Assembly: GCF_030269925.1 (NCBI RefSeq)
Contig: NC_085107.1
Coordinates: 8,246,001 to 8,310,000, forward strand
DNA length: 64,000 nt
Direction of reading: 5' to 3'
DNA from: Bombyx mori
Taxonomy: Eukaryota; Arthropoda; Insecta; Lepidoptera; Bombycidae
In this document: piece by piece, positions 25,601 through 34,179 of the stretch
Layout: every line of letters starts with the position of its first letter
Numbering within the stretch: position 1 is the stretch's first letter
The notes under the pieces: model-generated
The model's input: the letters and a program-made list of their open reading frames with translations, nothing else
Databases searched by the model: none
What the model was told of the DNA's origin: nothing
Made by a program: the position numbers and the translations under genes

Positions 25601-26558
25601 AAATATGAATTTGTGTTTTGCTTTGTAACGTGAAAAAGGCTTTTGTTTAGAAAAATGTAATTTTAAAATTAAATTTGTTTGTTAATGCTGCTGAGAACAG
25701 ACGCAAGCCGAGGGGATAAACGAAGCTACACAATCACAAATTTCACCGAAAGGCAGTCAACAACAACTGAGCACCGAAGCACTTATTAACTTATTTGCCC
25801 AAACCAAAGTGTCTCAGAATGTCGAGAACAACAATATGAAATTTTCCCCTTTTTGTGTCACTCCAACATCCGAACTCACTAACGGACCCACTTCGGCTCC
25901 ATGCTTCGGAACCATGACAAATGATCAAATACAAAACTATCTTATCTCTAAATTCCAAGACATGGGTGGTTTCTCCAACAACAACAACAACAACGATCAG
26001 AAGCCAACTTTTAATGCAAATCAACAGTTTTATCAGAACTCTAACGCTTTTCCAAACATTCCACCGCTGACAAATCACTACAGCAACTCTGATCTGGCAA
26101 GCTTGATGAACCACAGGACGTACAAAGATCAATGCAACTCTACGGACGAACTTGGAGCAATGGCTCAGGCTATGAGTTTGGGACATTCCGAAAATTCCTT
26201 GTACAGTAACAGCCAAGCAACAACTTCCAAAGATTCTAGCCCCGATGAATTCAGCTCTGATGACGGTATACCATTCATAATGCCACTGTCTCATAACGGA
26301 ACTTTGGCGGCTACCGGGGATGATGGAAAACTGAGGTTAATTGTGCCGGTCAGTCCGTCAGAGAGCACGTCTGATGTTGCGGAAATTCACCCTGTAGAAT
26401 CTCCGTCTACGTCAGGGCATACGCTGAAAGTTCCGGGACAAGTTGAGTTACTAGCGCCTGCTGCTCCTATAACTCGCACTACCAGCGAGAAGGTCCCAAA
26501 TCGCAGTGAAATGATGACTGCTCTACGTTCCCAGTGGACGCGCCACACCACCAAATAA
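10532..26558 (+). CDS. NOS1AP: NOS1AP (CAPON)-like adaptor, 3' part of gene (5 exons)
   Basis: Coding exons join as 10532-10682, 15481-15632, 21082-21321, 24062-24196 and 25701-26558. All have AG/GT borders and compatible phases, giving 511 residues to a TAA stop. The first exon carries AMRIVRTVGQAFEVCHK, the signature end of the NOS1AP PTB domain. Exons 3 and 4 encode a Leu/Gln-rich coiled coil (QLLRERLEQQ, LLLLRDQLAAE, RTHQLLVHNKELLEHI) that matches the family. The last exon is a long polar Ser/Asn-rich region ending TALRSQWTRHTTK. Known family role: NOS1AP is a cytoplasmic adaptor that binds neuronal nitric oxide synthase and, through the PTB domain, partners such as Dexras1 and Scribble. 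The start codon and most of the PTB domain lie upstream of the window. The end shown here does not look like the vertebrate PDZ ligand, so NOS binding cannot be assumed. Confidence 0.92.
10683..12917. other. NOS1AP intron, no element recognised except a tandem duplication
   Basis: AT-rich intron sequence. An 83-bp tandem duplication lies at about 12159-12324 and a short ATATAT tract near 12673-12715. Confidence 0.6.
12159..12324. repeat. Two-copy tandem duplication, period 83 bp
   Basis: The segment from gtaagtttagattaattt through ggttttgtgcatcaaaaagg and a following A-rich stretch occurs at about 12159-12241 and again at 12242-12324, with only small indels in T and A runs. Confidence 0.9.
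12918..13339 (-). mobile_element. Non-autonomous Helitron, family A, copy 3
   Basis: Reverse orientation: CTAG end at 12918-12921, hairpin agtcgaaattcgact just inside, TC start at 13338-13339 followed by host A. Lies inside the NOS1AP intron. Confidence 0.8.
13837..14101. mobile_element. hAT-type MITE, copy 1
   Basis: Ends CAAGGGCGGATCCAG and CTGGATCCGCCATTG form a terminal inverted repeat. About 90% identical in sequence to the copy at 45065-45316. Near its right end there is a run of 11 C. Flanking words tggcacaa occur on both sides, but the exact target duplication is unclear in this copy. Confidence 0.8.
14102..15480. other. NOS1AP intron with polypyrimidine tract
   Basis: AT-rich intron. 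The only structure seen is the C/T-rich tract at 15093-15205. Confidence 0.6.
15093..15205. repeat. Polypyrimidine (CT-rich) tract
   Basis: More than 100 bases nearly free of G and with few A on the + strand, with irregular CTCTAT and TCTCTC repeats. It opens a spurious Arg/Glu-rich frame on the - strand. It lies about 280 bases upstream of the acceptor of the exon at 15481. Confidence 0.9.
15481..15632 (+). CDS. NOS1AP: NOS1AP-like exon: acidic/Pro-rich linker
   Basis: Starts after ttgccaacag with two bases that complete the split Glu codon, then reads GPSECESGAAS, an acidic stretch, and a PPPP run, ending KRSPQ at CAG|GTAAAT. Phase agrees with both neighbours. The residues are linker-like with no recognisable fold. 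Confidence 0.85.
15633..16556. other. NOS1AP intron, nothing recognised
   Basis: AT-rich, no open frame with splice signals and no repeat recognised. Confidence 0.6.
16557..16997 (+). mobile_element. Full-length Bm1-type SINE with tRNA-like head
   Basis: Head gtcgtggcctaagggataag (A box) and gttcgaatct (B box) form an internal Pol III promoter. The body and the tail ctaagcaataaaaaaaa follow. Flanks aaaccagttgaa and aaaccaagttcaa look like an aged target duplication. Intronic. Confidence 0.92.
17182..17418 (-). mobile_element. Bm1-type SINE, 3' part, reverse
   Basis: Starts with poly-T and cgagctcagagcccacctgg, ends accaccagtaa. Only the body is present. Lies about 190 bases from the previous copy in opposite orientation. 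Confidence 0.9.
17419..21081. other. NOS1AP intron with one LINE tail
   Basis: AT-rich. A reverse non-LTR tail lies at about 19448-19553. No other gene or repeat seen. Confidence 0.55.
19448..19553 (-). mobile_element. Truncated non-LTR retrotransposon 3' tail
   Basis: Same 3' tail as at 447-575 and the end of 22086-22404, in reverse complement: ttttttattgcccttgtagg to aagccgctgcctacc. Confidence 0.8.
21082..21321 (+). CDS. NOS1AP: NOS1AP-like exon: coiled coil, first half
   Basis: Best acceptor is gtgtttcag, giving RIVPTPGINLPDLPECV at phase 0; an upstream acceptor at ...taattag would add about 12 residues. The second half is a Leu/Gln/Ala heptad region (QLQLLRERLEQQAQQTRAAV, LLLLRDQLAAEQAARCEAQ). 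The donor CAG|GTAAGA is followed only 13 bases later by the 5' end of a Helitron. Confidence 0.92.
21335..22000 (+). mobile_element. Non-autonomous Helitron, family A, copy 4, split by a SINE
   Basis: TC start at 21335 after A, terminal CTAG at 21997-22000 before T, hairpin gtcgaatttcgac present. A reverse SINE at 21711-21955 interrupts it. Its 5' end lies 13 bases after the donor of the NOS1AP exon ending at 21321. Confidence 0.8.
21711..21955 (-). mobile_element. Bm1-type SINE nested in Helitron, reverse
   Basis: Poly-T, ttgcttagataggtggtcga, body, ending cctacaaccagtaat. The surrounding Helitron sequence continues on both sides, so the SINE is the younger insertion. Confidence 0.9.
22086..22404 (+). 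mobile_element. Non-LTR retrotransposon 3' end with RT ORF remnant
   Basis: The + frame from 22086 reads LYRVLHGECSEELFEMI, then HPYYLEPLRSSTV, FKRGLRRVLNGRQ and GTADVHERR before a stop. This matches the C-terminus of the reverse transcriptase ORF of Bombyx jockey-like (BMC1-type) LINEs. Around RSSTVCFTYSHISFFKRGL a block of the usual protein is missing. The 3' untranslated part (gtgaccacttaccgtcaggt) and an A-rich tail follow. Confidence 0.8.
22405..24061. other. NOS1AP intron, nothing recognised
   Basis: AT-rich; a short TATATA run at about 22770-22787. No gene or element seen. Confidence 0.6.
24062..24196 (+). CDS. NOS1AP: NOS1AP-like exon: coiled coil, second half
   Basis: Acceptor ttgttttccag and donor CAG|GTACGA bound exactly 45 codons. 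RTHQLLVHNKELLEHISALV continues the family coiled coil; the C-terminal part (SSRPINAQQLTLLPQ) is linker-like. Confidence 0.92.
24197..25700. other. NOS1AP intron, nothing recognised
   Basis: AT-rich last intron of the gene. Open frames on both strands lack splice borders and family resemblance. Confidence 0.6.
25701..26558 (+). CDS. NOS1AP: NOS1AP-like terminal exon, C-terminal region
   Basis: Phase-0 start after gctgctgagaacag, 285 residues, stop TAA at 26556-26558. Polar and probably disordered, rich in Ser, Asn, Gln and Thr, with a run of six Asn (25976-25993 region). A more conserved-looking block, EKVPNRSEMMTALRSQWTR, ends the protein. The antisense strand is also open for over 160 codons here, which is a by-product of codon bias. 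Confidence 0.9.
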   Translation, partial: TQAEGINEATQSQISPKGSQQQLSTEALINLFAQTKVSQNVENNNMKFSPFCVTPTSELTNGPTSAPCFGTMTNDQIQNYLISKFQDMGGFSNNNNNNDQKPTFNANQQFYQNSNAFPNIPPLTNHYSNSDLASLMNHRTYKDQCNSTDELGAMAQAMSLGHSENSLYSNSQATTSKDSSPDEFSSDDGIPFIMPLSHNGTLAATGDDGKLRLIVPVSPSESTSDVAEIHPVESPSTSGHTLKVPGQVELLAPAAPITRTTSEKVPNRSEMMTALRSQWTRHTTK

Positions 26559-29533
26559 ACGAAATCTTGGGCATTCATAAATTTAACACCGAGTCTTTGT
26601 GTTTCATCTCTGAAAGAATACACGAGGATTGTAAATTTAGCGTAAAGTTTATACGCCTATATTTTATTACTGAAAAATTTATGAACTTTAATCGTAGGGT
26701 TCTTTTTTTATTTAAGATTTAAAGGTGCCAATACCTATCTTAGTTACAATTATTCGGTATTAATTCGATTAGTTAGATAGAATTTTATTTACATATCATT
26801 CGTAGCTCTAGTCTGGGATGCAAAAGTCTAATGTATGTATTTAACACATAGTTATGAGTGAGACGACCGAAGAGCATATCCTTATCATATCGCCACTAAA
26901 AATAGGTTCTACTTTTATGGCCCATATAGTACGAAATGCAACCCACGGTGGTATTTAATGCTACGACCAGCTATAAAAATCGAATAACGAATTTATGCGA
27001 AACTAGTCGTTTACTCTTAAATGTTAGATGAAATATGTTTGTGTGATCCAAAAAATCTAGACGTTATAAAATAATAATAAGAAAAATCATTAAAAGCAAC
27101 AATAGTACAGGATACATTTCAAGTGGGACATATGTCATGTGATTCGGCTATAAACATTTTTATTCGTTGTCCAGTAGACTCGAGTGGAATCATTATAATT
27201 CAAATTCCTAATAAGCTAGGGATTTGAGTTTTGAACATATTATTATTATGTGGCTCAGAATCGGTGGCAATGAACTAAAAAACGGAGATAGAACTTTGTC
27301 GAATAATTCGTATTAAACACGTGATATTTTCAAAATCGTCAATTTTATTGTTTTTGTTTTATTAGCTACTAGTAAATTGTTCATTTTGAAAACCGCATTT
27401 TTCAAACAATTTTTATTTTGTCAATTAAACAATTTATATTTTGTCATAATTGAATTTAGTACACATTATTTGATTAAAGTAATAATTTACAGTATAGGTT
27501 AATTGTTTAGAGAGAAAAAAAAACAAATCTATCAACAACTACGTATAAACATTCCATATTACGCATAGACGGTAGGTACATTTGCCTACTTCATTAATTT
27601 ATATTTTACACATAAGTCTCACTTGAAGCCAAACTACAACATTATGCTTACCTTATATTGTATGTTGTTTACGGAGTAACATTTATGGAGTACGGAGTAA
27701 CTTCGCTGGATTGTGCCAAAGTAACCAAAGATTTTATTTAAAACAACTCTGTTTCCAAAACTGTTTCCGTTCCGATCTAGAAACGGAAATTTAGAACGTA
27801 CCAAAGTTTTTTAATCTTGGCGCTGATCAGTTTGTACCGTAGAGTTACCTCAATTAAATCTCAAGAATTATTATAGTACAATTTATTATTTAAATTTCAA
27901 TTTATTTTACACTGAATCTATTAGTACGGGCCAACTTGACCGCTTTTAGGCTTTTGTAAAATTTACACACTTCAACGTTTAAATACCGTTGTCATACTAT
28001 ATATCGTATAATACTATATAATACTTCTAGTCTTTTTTTTTTTTTAAAGAAAACACTATATTCAACAATTGGATAATTGAATAATAAAATCTATTTTTTT
28101 TTTAATTACTGATCAATTTGACCTATTACGTTACGAATACGTATACAAAAACTGTCAGTAGGCTAGTGTTAAATATAACACCTAGTAATTGTTAAAAAGC
28201 ACTGATACATTATTCCTCATGGCTACCTGCAGTCAATATCCTGTGAAAAAATCAATGCCAATTCAACCTACCATTATTTGTCTATACAAATATGTTTAGT
28301 AGAAAAATACTTGATACATATTAATTCCAAACTTCACTCTCGAATAGTCAGATCATTGGCCTCAGAGAAACAAAGCTATTCACAAAGGGAACGTAAGCAC
28401 CGTTTGATAGGATTATCGTATTTTGTTTGATGTTAAACTGACTTGATGTGGGACTATTCATAAATACGAAATGTATTGTAATTTTCTCTGACGTTATACA
28501 TAGCTCTTGTGTGTAGTTTACAATCTATTAAAAAGATAATAGTTATTTGATGCTTCAACAGTATTAGTCAAAAAAAATAGATTAAAGTACATTAAGTTCT
28601 ACGTCATTGCTATTGGTGTTTATAAAGCCACAGTATACAATTTTATCTCATTATTTAAGGTGAAATAGATCTTAGAAAAATCGTAATTCTGAATTTATAT
28701 CTAAAGCAAATATTTAGTAATTGTTATCAGATTTTTGATGTTTAATAAACCTTAGAAATAGATTCGTGAAGATTAAGAATTACTGTTAACTACCTTTTAA
28801 AAGATGTTGAGTAAAATCGAAATTTGACTTTTCATTGTGTCTTTTAATAAATGTTTTTAATTTTTTTATTTACAATTTCAAACTAGGTAGGCAATGCTTT
28901 GATTTTATTTCGTTGAGACGGTATTAGTGTTCCTCATAATGGTACTCAAAAGATGCAAGTGGTTTCGAGTAGTTTAATAAACAAATAGATTTTAGACAAT
29001 ACTATTCAAACTAATATTGTTACAAATTAACTGTTTGTTCAATGTCGTGTAATCAATATTTCAATGTTTAACGCAGAATATTATAGTACTTTAAATGTAA
29101 TAGTTGAATGTTAATTATGTCATTCCAATTCATAATATGTGCTATGTAATCGTGTGATCAATAAAACTATCCTACTCCAGAGCGACTCTCTCAATTTTAC
29201 CTTCAATTAATAATTATTATTGATTTTATAAACAGCAAAAATAAAATACAACCTTTTGAGTAATGCTGATATTCACATACAGCGCCAACAGCTCTTAATA
29301 AGATGGTCTATTTGTCTATTGAGGCAACAAAAGACTAAAAGCTTCTTGATAACTATATTATCTTTTATTTACGATAGAAAACAATACTTTTCTTTAACAT
29401 AGTTCAGGTGATCCGTCGAGCTAACGGCCGGTAAAGTTGACCGGCTACTCGAGACCATAGTTACAAAAATGTTAATACTGATGTTCAAGTAAAGACTGTC
29501 TGCCTACATGGGCTGCCTCTGTACTCTCAATGG
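26559..29533 (+). other. Possible long 3' UTR and intergenic DNA
   Basis: AT-rich and unique-looking, without exons or SINEs. Several AATAAA hexamers occur on the + strand; the one at 29160-29165 is the last before repeats begin. How far the NOS1AP transcript extends cannot be read from sequence alone. Confidence 0.3.
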
Positions 29534-29976
29534 TTTTTTTACATATTGCTTCGATGGGTGGACGAGTTCACGGCCCACCTGGTGCTAAGTGGGTACTGGA
29601 GCCCATAGACATCTACAACGTAAATGCGCCTCCCACCTTGAGATATAAGTTCTAAGATCTCAAGTATATGTAGTTACAACGGCTGCCCTACCCTTCAAAC
29701 TGAAACGCATTACTGCTTCACGCAGAAATAGGCACGGTGATGGTATCTACCAGTGGGGACATGCAAGACGTCCAACCACCAGGAATTATGCAAATTATAA
29801 TTTTGCGGGTTTGATTTTTACACGATGTTATTCCTTCACCGTGGAAGTCAATCGTGAACATTAGTTAAGTACGTATTTCATTGGAAAAATTGGTACCCGC
29901 CTGGGGGATTCGAACACCGATGCATCGCTACATACGAATGCACCGGAGGTCTTATCCTTTACGCCACGACGACTTC
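29534..29976 (-). mobile_element. Full-length Bm1-type SINE, reverse
   Basis: Body starts at the poly-T at 29534; the tRNA-like head is at the right end (gattcgaacaccg as B box complement, cctttacgccacgacgac as A box complement). Confidence 0.9.
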
Positions 29977-30382
29977 AGACTTAAGTTATTGTGTGCCTTA
30001 AATTATTTTCAGAAAATATAGACCGATTTAAGAAACTTATTTAAATATTCAATGTAGTATTTTTTTAAATTGATAATGTCATCGCTTTTCTATGCGATAA
30101 CATAATCAGCGGCACAACGAAAGTGGCGAAGTTGTTTTAAAAAAAAAATACCTATCTCATGCTTCTTACTACTTTCGCCCTTCTATCAGTGGCACCCGGT
30201 CATTTCAAATTTAACCTGCCCCATGTCTTTTCGCCTTTCTACCAATGGCTCCCATTAATTTAATAAATTATTTCTATTTACAATACCTAGTGGGATAAGG
30301 GGGAGAAAAAGAAGAAGAATTTCTATTTACAATACAATATCTGTAATCCCGCAGGCAGGTACTAACTTCTCTATAATGTAAT

Positions 30383-30762
30383 CAATAAATGTTCACGAAT
30401 CACTCCCACAACGACGGAATAGCATAATGTAACATGAATCAAGCCCGCATAAATAACAATTTGAGTAATTACTGGTGGTAGGGCGTGTTGTATATGATAT
30501 CTGTAAAAGGATTTCCCAGAGTTAAAAAAAAAAAGAGCGCGTTGTAAGCCCGCACGGGTAGGAACCACCATCCTGCTTATTTATGCCGTGAAGTAATGAT
30601 GTGGTTTGAAAGGTGGGGCAGCCGTTGTACTATAAAACCGAGGCATCTAACTCATGTCTCAAGGTGGGTGGCGGCATTTACGTTATCGATGTCTAAGGGG
30701 TCCGGTAACCACTTAACACCAGGTAGGCCGTCAGATCGTCCAACCATCTAAGCAAAAAAAAC
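30383..30762 (+). mobile_element. Bm1-type SINE with internal insertion
   Basis: Starts near aatgttcacgaatcac, ends catctaagcaaaaaaaa. Between 30494 and 30537 about 50 extra bases with an 11-A run interrupt the element, bounded by near-identical gcgtgttgta and gcgcgttgta. Confidence 0.85.
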
Positions 30763-32088
30763 GTTAGTATAATTAACCGCATTGATAGATAAATCTTAAA
30801 AGTGTTAGTCACGACTGCCTTCATGCTTTGAGCTGAAATTATAAAAGTGTTTTGCTGTTAACAATAGAATCATAAAGCTGATTTTTTTTAAATGATTTTA
30901 TCACCTGGTAACTAAGACCTTAAGTCATGTCTTATTTTAGTTTATATTCTTATTTATATGAAAAATGATAATAGGAGTGAAATGAAATGAAGATGATTAA
31001 TTTGAGACATTAACCAACTGGGATGAAATAAAATGAAACGAGGTGGGATGAAATATAATCTCAGTAAAATGGTGGTCATTTACCGAGATTTTTTCAGTGG
31101 ACTTTTTGGAGGATTCCGAGAAGTTACGTCCAGCGGCTTTGTTTCATTTTCCCACATTTGTGCACTTTCACAGATATTAAACAGTTAATAAACCACCGTT
31201 ATTACACATTTAAACCTGAAGAAACACTAAATAGAGAGAATAACATAAACCACACAACTTCACTCCTCGCGTTCCCGCCAAAAAGTCCTGACAAAACTGA
31301 CATTTAAGTCGTACACAGAGTAAATAAAAATATAGACTAAGGTATCTGTTTGTATAAAGCCAACGATGGCGTCATTTAAGGACAAACAAAGGTCAAACAT
31401 ATTGATAATAAAAGGTTATTTTTCATTAAGAATTTTTTTTTAGTAATTAACTAACTAACTCGTTAATACTTCAAAGTAATTGTTCAATTAAAGAAAATAA
31501 TAAGGAATGGTCAATGTAAATTTGCTATCCTGTAGTAGCAATATATGAATGTTGACATTAATAGCCGGATAGATTTCTACGTTTATATGATCAGGTTGAA
31601 ATGTGAACTTTGAATGAGAATTTTTATAAAATTCGTTTTAATAACAACTTAACCACATTGAATGAAACATAACAACTTCACCAATTCTATTTACTGTAAT
31701 ATGTAAGTAATGAAAACAAATGGTGTTGCGAGATTCCTTAATTTTAGGTATTATTTATAATATTTCGGTCACGTGATATCAAACATGCCACACTATATGT
31801 AATTTTTTTTATTATGTCCATAAACACATAATATGGGTATATACCAAGTCAATTACGGACAATTATTTTAATAATTCTTTTAACAATGTAAAAATACTTA
31901 TGTACAGTAAATTATGCGAATACAATCAATAAAGTAGAATAATTATATAATAATACTAGAACAAGAAGCATCTAAAAGTTTTTTTTGTGGAGACTTTAAT
32001 AAAGAGGTAAATGTATAATATATTATAATATGAAATGTGTATTTTTAGTATCAACTAGCATTATATCATTTTATTTGATTATTAATAG
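30763..32088. other. Intergenic, nothing recognised
   Basis: AT-rich. A slightly GC-richer patch at about 31060-31300 (gaggattccgagaagttacg) may be an unclassified dispersed repeat, without clear ends. Confidence 0.4.
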
Positions 32089-32325
32089 TTGTCATCGAGT
32101 GCAAAAATAGACCGCTGGTTTTCCCTTCTGCCGGCAAACGCTCCGGCTCTGTCGCGCCCTGAGAGCGGATTCATCTCGGGAATAGAAGACGGAGTGGACG
32201 CTGCGACGCTTGCTGAAGCCAGGAACCTGCTCTTGCAGCTGGGCGCTAAAAAGAAACGAAAACTCCTCCCGATACGTTTCACAAGACGCAAGATATTGGT
32301 TAACAGACACACTTTACTATAATGC
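32089..32325 (+). CDS. Candidate terminal coding exon, unrecognised protein
   Basis: A GC-rich island in AT-rich DNA. The in-frame TAG at 32086 means the frame can only be entered through the acceptor ...ttattaatag just before 32089. It reads LSSSAKIDRWFSLLPANAP, then a mixed Ala/Leu region and a basic end (KKKRKLLP, FTRRK), to a TAA at 32323-32325. AATAAA follows at 32450-32455. The frame enters in phase 0, so it could splice from the NOS1AP exon ending at 24196 as an alternative 3' end, or belong to a separate gene; I do not recognise the protein. Confidence 0.45.
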
Positions 32326-32449
32326 ATCGAGATCCGCGTGGATGTTGTTTGAGAATATTTTTTTGCGGTGTTAAAATAATAGTTGTAGGGGAAAAGCTAG
32401 TTATTACAAATGATGTTAATTGAACAAGTTACAAGTATATAATCGAACA

Positions 32450-32455
32450 AATAAA
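32450..32455 (+). terminator. Candidate polyadenylation signal
   Basis: AATAAA about 125 bases after the stop codon of the candidate exon ending at 32325. Confidence 0.35.
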
Positions 32456-33020
32456 GAAGCATTTATATTTTAGTAACAAAATTTATAGAAACTAATTTTA
32501 AAACAATATCCACAACCTCTTAGTTCGATAATTCTTAATTTCAGATTCCTCAAAGTTGTAATTACGATACTACAAAATTAAATCGCAGTGTGAACTACGT
32601 AAAAACGAATATACTGCCATTTACTATTCTGTGCTATTTTCTTTATTCCGTATTTAGATTAATAATTATACAACAATACAACGCAAATAAATGATAACTA
32701 GTAAAAGCAAATTTCGATCCAAACTCTTTCAATTTAGAATAAGCTGTGCTTTATCTGCATTACATACAGTGATCTCAAACATTACAAGTTAGGTTATCAA
32801 GAAAACTAGATAATAAATAACACAAATAAAGCAATGAGCAATCAATACATGACTTATCGCGTTGTACTTAAGGTTTAGATTAGAATAACAAATGCGATCC
32901 CTTAATAGGTTTACGGACAATATTTTTTCAGTTTGATTGATAGGGAAAAACTACTAAGATGCATTTGATTAGTACTGATTTCCACTTTAAATTACATTAG
33001 ACATGGCTTAAATTAATATA
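32456..33020. other. Intergenic, nothing recognised
   Basis: AT-rich with no repeat or exon signal. Confidence 0.5.
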
Positions 33021-33892
33021 CAGTCAAAATCTGTTATAACGACATCGAAGGGACTGCTCATATTCAGTCGTAAAAACCGATAGTCGTAACAACCGGTGAT
33101 GCTTAATGTGTATCGTACAAGTACAAACAAATCGATAGGGAATTATTGGAAAAATATATTTATTCAACTATGTACATTTTGTTTATTACACATAAGTACA
33201 ATGCATATTATTTTTATGTGAGCATAAAATCTGTAATTTTGGTCTGTTTGGAACACTTCTTTTGCTCATAGATATTTTGTAATTCACGTTGGATTTTAAT
33301 CAACGTATCGTCATCGCTCTTTTCAAATGTTTGAAAGTGTCGAGTGTCATACACCATATTCCTTTGCTGTCTTTGTTTGAAATTCCGCTCTCTAGTTTGG
33401 ATATAATACGCGATTATTCTTCAATATTAATTTGTTTTCTTTTGTTTTGCGACATTTTGTAAGTTTCACGAATAACTCCACAAAGTTTTAGTGCATCTTG
33501 TGTATAGATAAGTAACAAACTAACTGAAGAGATATGAAGAAGCGGGCTTTGACTCTACCGCATGCACGTGTTTTATTTCTAAGAATTAGAAAAGACCCTA
33601 CACTAAATGAAATCCCTTTGTTTTCTATCCTGATTTTAATAGCCGTTGAAGACAAATGTGGATACCTATTCAAATTGTTTACAATACAGCTGAGCCAGTC
33701 GTTCTAACATATCTAATTCTCCGAAATATTAGTTAAATGTGGTCGTTTTATGAGGTATGTCGTTATTACCAATGTCGTAGAAAGCAATATTTTTAATAAG
33801 GCGGTCATATGGCATTCAGCCGGGACCTTTGTTCTAGGTTATTATAACCGGTATGTTGTTCTAAACGAGGTCGCAGTAAACGGTTTTGACTG
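33021..33892. mobile_element. pogo/Tigger-like DNA transposon, defective
   Basis: Terminal inverted repeats cagtcaaaatctgtt and (reverse complement) cagtcaaaaccgttt, continuing with imperfect matches, lie between TA dinucleotides at 33019-33020 and 33893-33894, the target site of the Tc1/mariner-pogo superfamily. A transposase remnant on the - strand supports the assignment. Confidence 0.8.
33190..33455 (-). pseudogene. pogo transposase N-terminal remnant (CENP-B-type HTH)
   Basis: The - strand from the ATG at 33453-33455 reads MSQNKRKQINIEE, a stop, then SRIISKLESGISNKDSKG. This follows the pattern of the N-terminal helix-turn-helix of pogo/Tigger transposases. Stop codons and the short length show it is dead; the DDE domain is absent. 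Confidence 0.7.
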
Positions 33893-34179
33893 TATTATAT
33901 AAAAATGAATTGCTGTTCGTTAGTCTCGCTAAAACTCGAGAACGGCTGGACCGATTTGGCTAATTTTGGTCTTGAATTATTTGTGGAAGTCCAGAGAAGG
34001 TTCAAAAGGTCGATAAATATGAAAATGCTCGGAATTTAATAAAAATGACAATTTTTTTTCTCCCTTGATGTGTCCCCCGTCGGACGGATTTCTTTTGTTT
34101 GTTTTAGGTTTATTTTATACAAAAGTTTAGGTCTTTTATTTATCGATTGGGGCACTACAAAGTCTGCCGGGTCAACTAG
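33893..34179 (+). mobile_element. Non-autonomous Helitron, family B, copy 2
   Basis: Continues aaaaatgaattgctgttcgt.. from the right edge of the pogo element and ends tctgccgggtcaaCTAG before T. It matches 3340-3643 in reverse complement. The expected TCTATATA start is missing, so the pogo-like element probably landed in, or next to, its 5' tip. Confidence 0.7.

Noticed and set aside
25791..26294. Long open frame on the - strand (167 codons) within the last NOS1AP exon
   Set aside because: It is the antisense of a coding exon, has a Cys/Val-rich composition with no family resemblance, and the + strand frame joins correctly to the upstream exons.
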